From the NCBI GenBank assembly GCA_963576475.1, contig OY754970.1, positions 30,478,280 through 30,542,279 of the forward strand: a DNA stretch of 64,000 nt, written 5' to 3'. Shown here piece after piece: positions 61,096 to 64,000 of the stretch. The DNA comes from Molanna angustata. Taxonomy: Eukaryota > Arthropoda > Insecta > Trichoptera > Molannidae. How positions within the stretch are numbered: the first letter of the stretch is position 1; each line of letters starts with the position of its first letter. Position numbers and translations under genes: made by a program. The notes below the pieces were generated by a model. It saw nothing but the letters and a program-made list of their open reading frames with translations. It was not told the origin of the DNA and did no database searches.

Positions 61096-61559
61096 GTTTA
61101 CCCGCCTCTATTGAGATTAAACGGATCATTATATTTATTTCAAAAGCATTCAATGCGAATCCAAATAATGTATAGTGTCCTGGATTACCTTCAAATGTCC
61201 GAAGTGCCCAATGCTAGAGCACCCTCGTAGAGCAAATAGCGCCAATGGAATTTTCCCGAATCATTAAACAGTGCAGAACAAATATTTTATATTGTTGTAA
61301 AGAAAGGTGTAAAAAATGAACGAATTCGCAACATTTATCTACCTATCTTTTTCAATGACAATAATAATGTTTGACGTGCTTCAACTTCCCACCCGTAATT
61401 TACATAATAAACAAGAATCGTCAGTGTAGGTACCATTATATTATGTATACAAAATAAATTGACATAATGAACATGTTCCATTTCCAAAACAAAAGTAGGC
61501 AGTGTGTCTATAAACCAGCCTACAAGCAAGTACGTAGGAAGATATGTAGGTACAACAAT

Positions 61560-61990
61560 GACAAATTAGTCAACACCCGACTGCGACACGAAGTCGTGTC
61601 AAAACGACAGCCGATTGGATTGAATAACGTGTGACCAGTTCAATGACACCTATCCAACGAATTTCCGAATATTTCTACGGAAACCACCCATTGTTATATC
61701 GGTCACGGTGTTCTGTTGCAACTGACATAGCGTGGGCGCTTCTGTCTATCCTAGATACCATAGCTACGGTACACCTTACACCCATTCGAATCTGAAGTCG
61801 AACAACATCGACTGGCTTCGGAGGAAGAAAGATCGTTGTTTGGTGGCTGGTCGGTCGCTGGGGCACTCATTGTATGATGATTATTACTTTACCTTGCACT
61901 AGTAGCGAAACCAGCTCGGGCGTTTTTAAGCTTCGCTCGTTCCACAGAGAGCGATAGTAAAGTTGTTGTTTGGGATGTTGCTGCACCGGG
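61560..61990. other. Moderately GC-rich block upstream of EcR-B1
   Basis: The stretch has GACACGAAGTCGTGTC (a 7-bp stem hairpin at about 61584), CGACTGGCTTCGGAGGAAG and GGTGGCTGGTCGGTCGCTGG, without repeat or coding signal. It lies 1.4-1.8 kb before the EcR-B1 start codon, so it may be enhancer sequence. That is inference. Confidence 0.3.
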
Positions 61991-62539
61991 ATAAACAACC
62001 ATTGATATTCTGCGTCCTATAAATAGTCATTAAATTGTGCCTTTTAAAATTTCTCATTGTATATATTATAGAATTTTTTTTGGGCTTTCCTATTCCCAAG
62101 CAAAATTACAGTAAATTGCATGATTTTGGTATCAAATTTATGAAAAAATACCCAGAATGAAACAATTTTAGTATTTATCATCGATTTGTTTCAAGAACAA
62201 TATTGTATTCTTCGAGATCATTCACTAAGATTAAAACGCAATTCGAATTTTGTTTCAGTGAAAAATGTTCGAAATAATATATTATTCATATGAAATCTAT
62301 TATAAAATATTATTGTTTGATCAAATATATTCTCGTTTTCACTCTAAGTAGGTATATTATGCCAAATGTCAGAATTACGTACATCTAAACGACAAATCTT
62401 CCATATACTTGAATATATTTCACAACAAATATTCATTCCAAAATAAATAATAATTTCAACTCAAAAACTCTCCTTCATAATATTATGATTATTGGATCAT
62501 TTTCCTTCAAATAAATTTCAAGGGACGATGTTACAAAAA
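61991..62539. other. AT-rich DNA upstream of the EcR-B1 promoter
   Basis: No repeat or frame is recognised. It forms the AT-rich left border of the CpG-rich promoter block. Confidence 0.45.
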
Positions 62540-62688
62540 AAATATTTCAATATCACAGATCGCAGGTTGTGCACAACTGCGGGAAGGTCTAATCAAAAGC
62601 TGCTACGGAGAGAGAGAGGGATGTTATTGTATTGCCGGCGCTCGTCGCACCTCGCGTCTTGTCGGCTGCGGCGGTGGTGGGGGGATCG

Positions 62689-62696
62689 TGACGTCA
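62689..62696. promoter_or_regulatory. Perfect CRE/ATF palindrome TGACGTCA
   Basis: TGACGTCA sits in the GC-rich EcR-B1 upstream region, flanked by ATCG and CCGCG. It is the canonical full CREB/ATF site. One other TGACGTCA lies in a repeat at about 55548, so the word alone is weak evidence. Its place in a CpG-rich promoter makes it worth listing. Confidence 0.4.
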
Positions 62697-63084
62697 CCGC
62701 GCCGGCCGTGGCAGTGATCCAGCCGCCATTACAGCGCGCGAGACCGTCCGTGCCGCCTGCGCGCGCGCAGCAACCGAACATACACACACATACACATACG
62801 CACGCCGCCGGAGATTGCCGAGCTTTCCTACGATCACGATCGAATCGCCAGTTTTTACTACAATCGAGTCCAACTCGCCGGGCGACACTGACCCGAGTCT
62901 ATCTCGTATTATTATTGTATTGTATACAAACTCGATCGCCGTCGTCTTGTGACACCTGTCGAGTCAAGTCGATCCACGTCACACCTGTATAATACTGTTT
63001 GTGCCGGTGTTTTTAATTTCTTATCGATTACTTTATGTCATTTGCCCTTCGAAGAATCCCCCGTTCGCTAGTGTTTTCGGGTGT

Positions 63085-63113
63085 TGTGTGTTTTTTTTTA
63101 TATTTCGTTGCAG
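63085..63113 (+). promoter_or_regulatory. Candidate 3' splice acceptor in the EcR-B1 leader
   Basis: A run of T residues followed by ATATTTCGTTGCAG ends at 63113, a good polypyrimidine-AG acceptor shape. If used, the coding exon would begin at 63114, with 302 bases of leader joined to an upstream non-coding exon. I found no strong donor between 62.54 and 63.05 kb, so the partner could be the distal block near 40.15 kb. This is a sequence-pattern call only. Confidence 0.3.
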
Positions 63114-63415
63114 GGTGTTTATTGTGCCAGATAATTTAGTGCTAGTGAAACGATCTAGTGTGTTCTTTGAACAATATTATTGGCGTCTTCGGAACCAAAA
63201 CACACAGTGATTTTATGATAAACATGCCTCACGGATGCGTGGCTTTCGGAGGTGGTTGATATTAATCATTACTATCGTTTGCTTTTAATTAAGTTTCAAC
63301 ATTATTAGTTTGTTTTATGATTATTTTTTGTTCTGTCGTGTTTTACCCTGCCGTTTTTGTGGATTATTGTTGTTAAGTGGTTGAGTGACTCGATTTATTT
63401 TCTCTTATTGCAAAA

Positions 63416-63731
63416 ATGAAACGTCGGTGGTCAAACAACGGTGGTTTCCAAACCCTACGCATGCTGGAGGATAACTCCGTGGAAGTGACGTCTTCCTCCA
63501 CTCTGATCTCCCCAGCGATGGTGATGTCTCCCGAGTCCTTGGGATCACCCGAATATGGGGAATTGGAGCTGTGGGACTACGAAGCTTTGCCCATTGCTTA
63601 TGGCGGTCACGGTACAGGGGGTGTTGGGGTGGGTGGCTGCGCCCCACCCCCTCTACCGCTCCCCCTTCCTCCGATGGCCCTACCACATACGCCCAACACT
63701 CCCAAATCTGAGAATGGATCTGTTTCTTCAG
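63416..63731 (+). CDS. EcR: Ecdysone receptor, B1 isoform-specific first coding exon (partial gene)
   Basis: This is the amino-terminal A/B region (AF-1 transactivation domain) of the B1 isoform of the ecdysone receptor, the nuclear receptor that pairs with Ultraspiracle to switch on 20-hydroxyecdysone target genes. The start [17 protein letters not shown], then EVTSSS, then [17 protein letters not shown], matches what I know of lepidopteran EcR-B1, as does the closing TPKSEN..SVSSG. The exon has 105 full codons plus one base. It ends TTCTTCAG|GTAAAT, a phase-1 donor, so the following glycine codon is completed by the next exon. Reading through the donor gives only one more residue before a stop. 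The start at 63416 lies in CAAAAATG, a good insect context. Residues 62-90 are Gly- then Pro-rich, where other moths I recall have a Gln-rich stretch. Several SP/TP pairs are potential phosphorylation sites. The DNA- and ligand-binding domains lie outside the window. Confidence 0.92.
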
Positions 63732-63737
63732 GTAAAT
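63732..63737 (+). promoter_or_regulatory. 5' splice donor of the EcR-B1 exon
   Basis: The sequence CAG|GTAAAT follows the conserved SVSSG residues. The GT is at 63732-63733. Placing the junction here breaks a glycine codon after its first base, consistent with the known B1/common-exon boundary where SSG is followed by RE in other Lepidoptera. The frame stops at once beyond the site, which supports a real exon end. Confidence 0.85.
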
Positions 63738-64000
63738 AAATATTTTTCCGTATAGATTTACGATATTCTTGAACGTTTAAATGTGGGCTGACGGGTCATT
63801 TTAGAAAACTTAAATTCTTATAGGAATTAAACTAGACTTTTTTTCCATTTGGTTAGAAAACATTATTTGATTTCTTATTTTAAAATACAAGTATTTTATA
63901 AGTAATTGTTTAATTTTAGTTCATTCTTTCTAGTTCTGTTTACAGACTATACGCAATTGGTATGTATCGAATTCAAAGTTGGAAAATAAATCACTACATA
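63738..64000 (+). other. Start of the intron after the EcR-B1 exon
   Basis: This is AT-rich sequence downstream of the donor at 63732. There is no further exon in the window. Confidence 0.7.

Larger units (their letters stand above)
62540..63415 (+). promoter_or_regulatory. EcR-B1 promoter and 5' leader
   Basis: GC and CpG content rises sharply against the AT-rich surroundings, especially at 62630-62960. The block lies directly upstream of the EcR-B1 start codon. It carries a perfect CRE/ATF palindrome, CpG-rich runs, a CA-rich tract near 62780 and several upstream ATGs, some opening long frames (for example 62492-62992 and 63001-63210) that do not join the EcR frame. These upstream frames could dampen translation, as in long insect receptor leaders, but their codons show no conserved protein signal. 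I cannot place the transcription start. A pyrimidine-rich acceptor-like site at about 63085-63113 could mean that part of the leader is spliced. Confidence 0.6.

Noticed and set aside
62492..62992. 166-codon frame upstream of EcR
   Set aside because: It overlaps the promoter/leader, has Arg/His/Pro composition from GC-rich repeats, and is overlapped by - strand frames. At most it is an upstream ORF.
63405..63686. 93-codon - strand frame opposite the EcR exon
   Set aside because: It is a shadow of the EcR-B1 coding exon.

Overview
The window is about 64 kb of AT-rich insect genomic DNA, most probably from a moth or butterfly. Three things point that way: the only confidently recognised protein-coding exon matches the lepidopteran ecdysone receptor B1 amino terminus, the frequent GTAGGTACCTAC-type words are typical of Lepidoptera, and the repeat content fits (tRNA-derived SINEs and fragments of several LINE lineages). 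There are no bacterial-style operons, no genuine tRNA or rRNA genes and no CRISPR array.

The gene signal is at the right-hand end, on the + strand. A GC-rich promoter and 5' leader (about 62.54-63.41 kb, with a perfect CRE-type TGACGTCA) leads into the isoform-specific first coding exon of EcR-B1 (63416-63731). The exon ends in a consensus splice donor. The DNA-binding and ligand-binding domains must lie to the right of the window. A second GC- and CpG-rich block at about 39.66-40.15 kb has promoter-like features and may be a distal non-coding first exon. A ratchet-like CAG|GTAAGT site sits at 57542/57543, between the two. These fit a + strand transcript with a long 5' intron, but that is inference.

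The other ~62 kb is intronic or intergenic DNA full of decayed mobile elements. From left to right: a tRNA-SINE whose tRNA head carries six 22-bp tandem repeats (4.5 kb); three copies of a ~0.5-kb non-coding dispersed repeat (6.7, 12.8 and 58.4 kb); Jockey-like, RTE-like, CR1/L2-like and zinc-knuckle LINE remnants throughout; a 5'-truncated LINE with an open RT-containing frame (10.1-11.1 kb); foldback MITEs (19.4 and 40.5 kb); a 4.4-kb satellite of 62 copies of a 71-bp unit with two higher-order periods (20.48-24.89 kb); an inverted-terminal-repeat element (26.2-26.6 kb); a perfect 90-bp inverted repeat with a 12-bp spacer (29.3-29.5 kb); a 93-bp minisatellite with a 509-bp higher-order period (30.0-31.4 kb); a SINE with 99 uninterrupted A residues (35.6-35.8 kb); a mariner-like transposase relic (50.4 kb); a Penelope-like GIY-YIG endonuclease remnant (51.8-52.2 kb); and a foldback-like element whose arms are arrays of a ~15.5-bp CGAA-centred unit, with another inverted-repeat element nested inside (55.4-56.2 kb).

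I found no complete protein-coding gene and no unmistakable new biochemical system. The observations most worth following up are the structured repeats (satellite, palindrome, foldback arrays, duplicated SINE heads) and the possible long-range 5' architecture of EcR.
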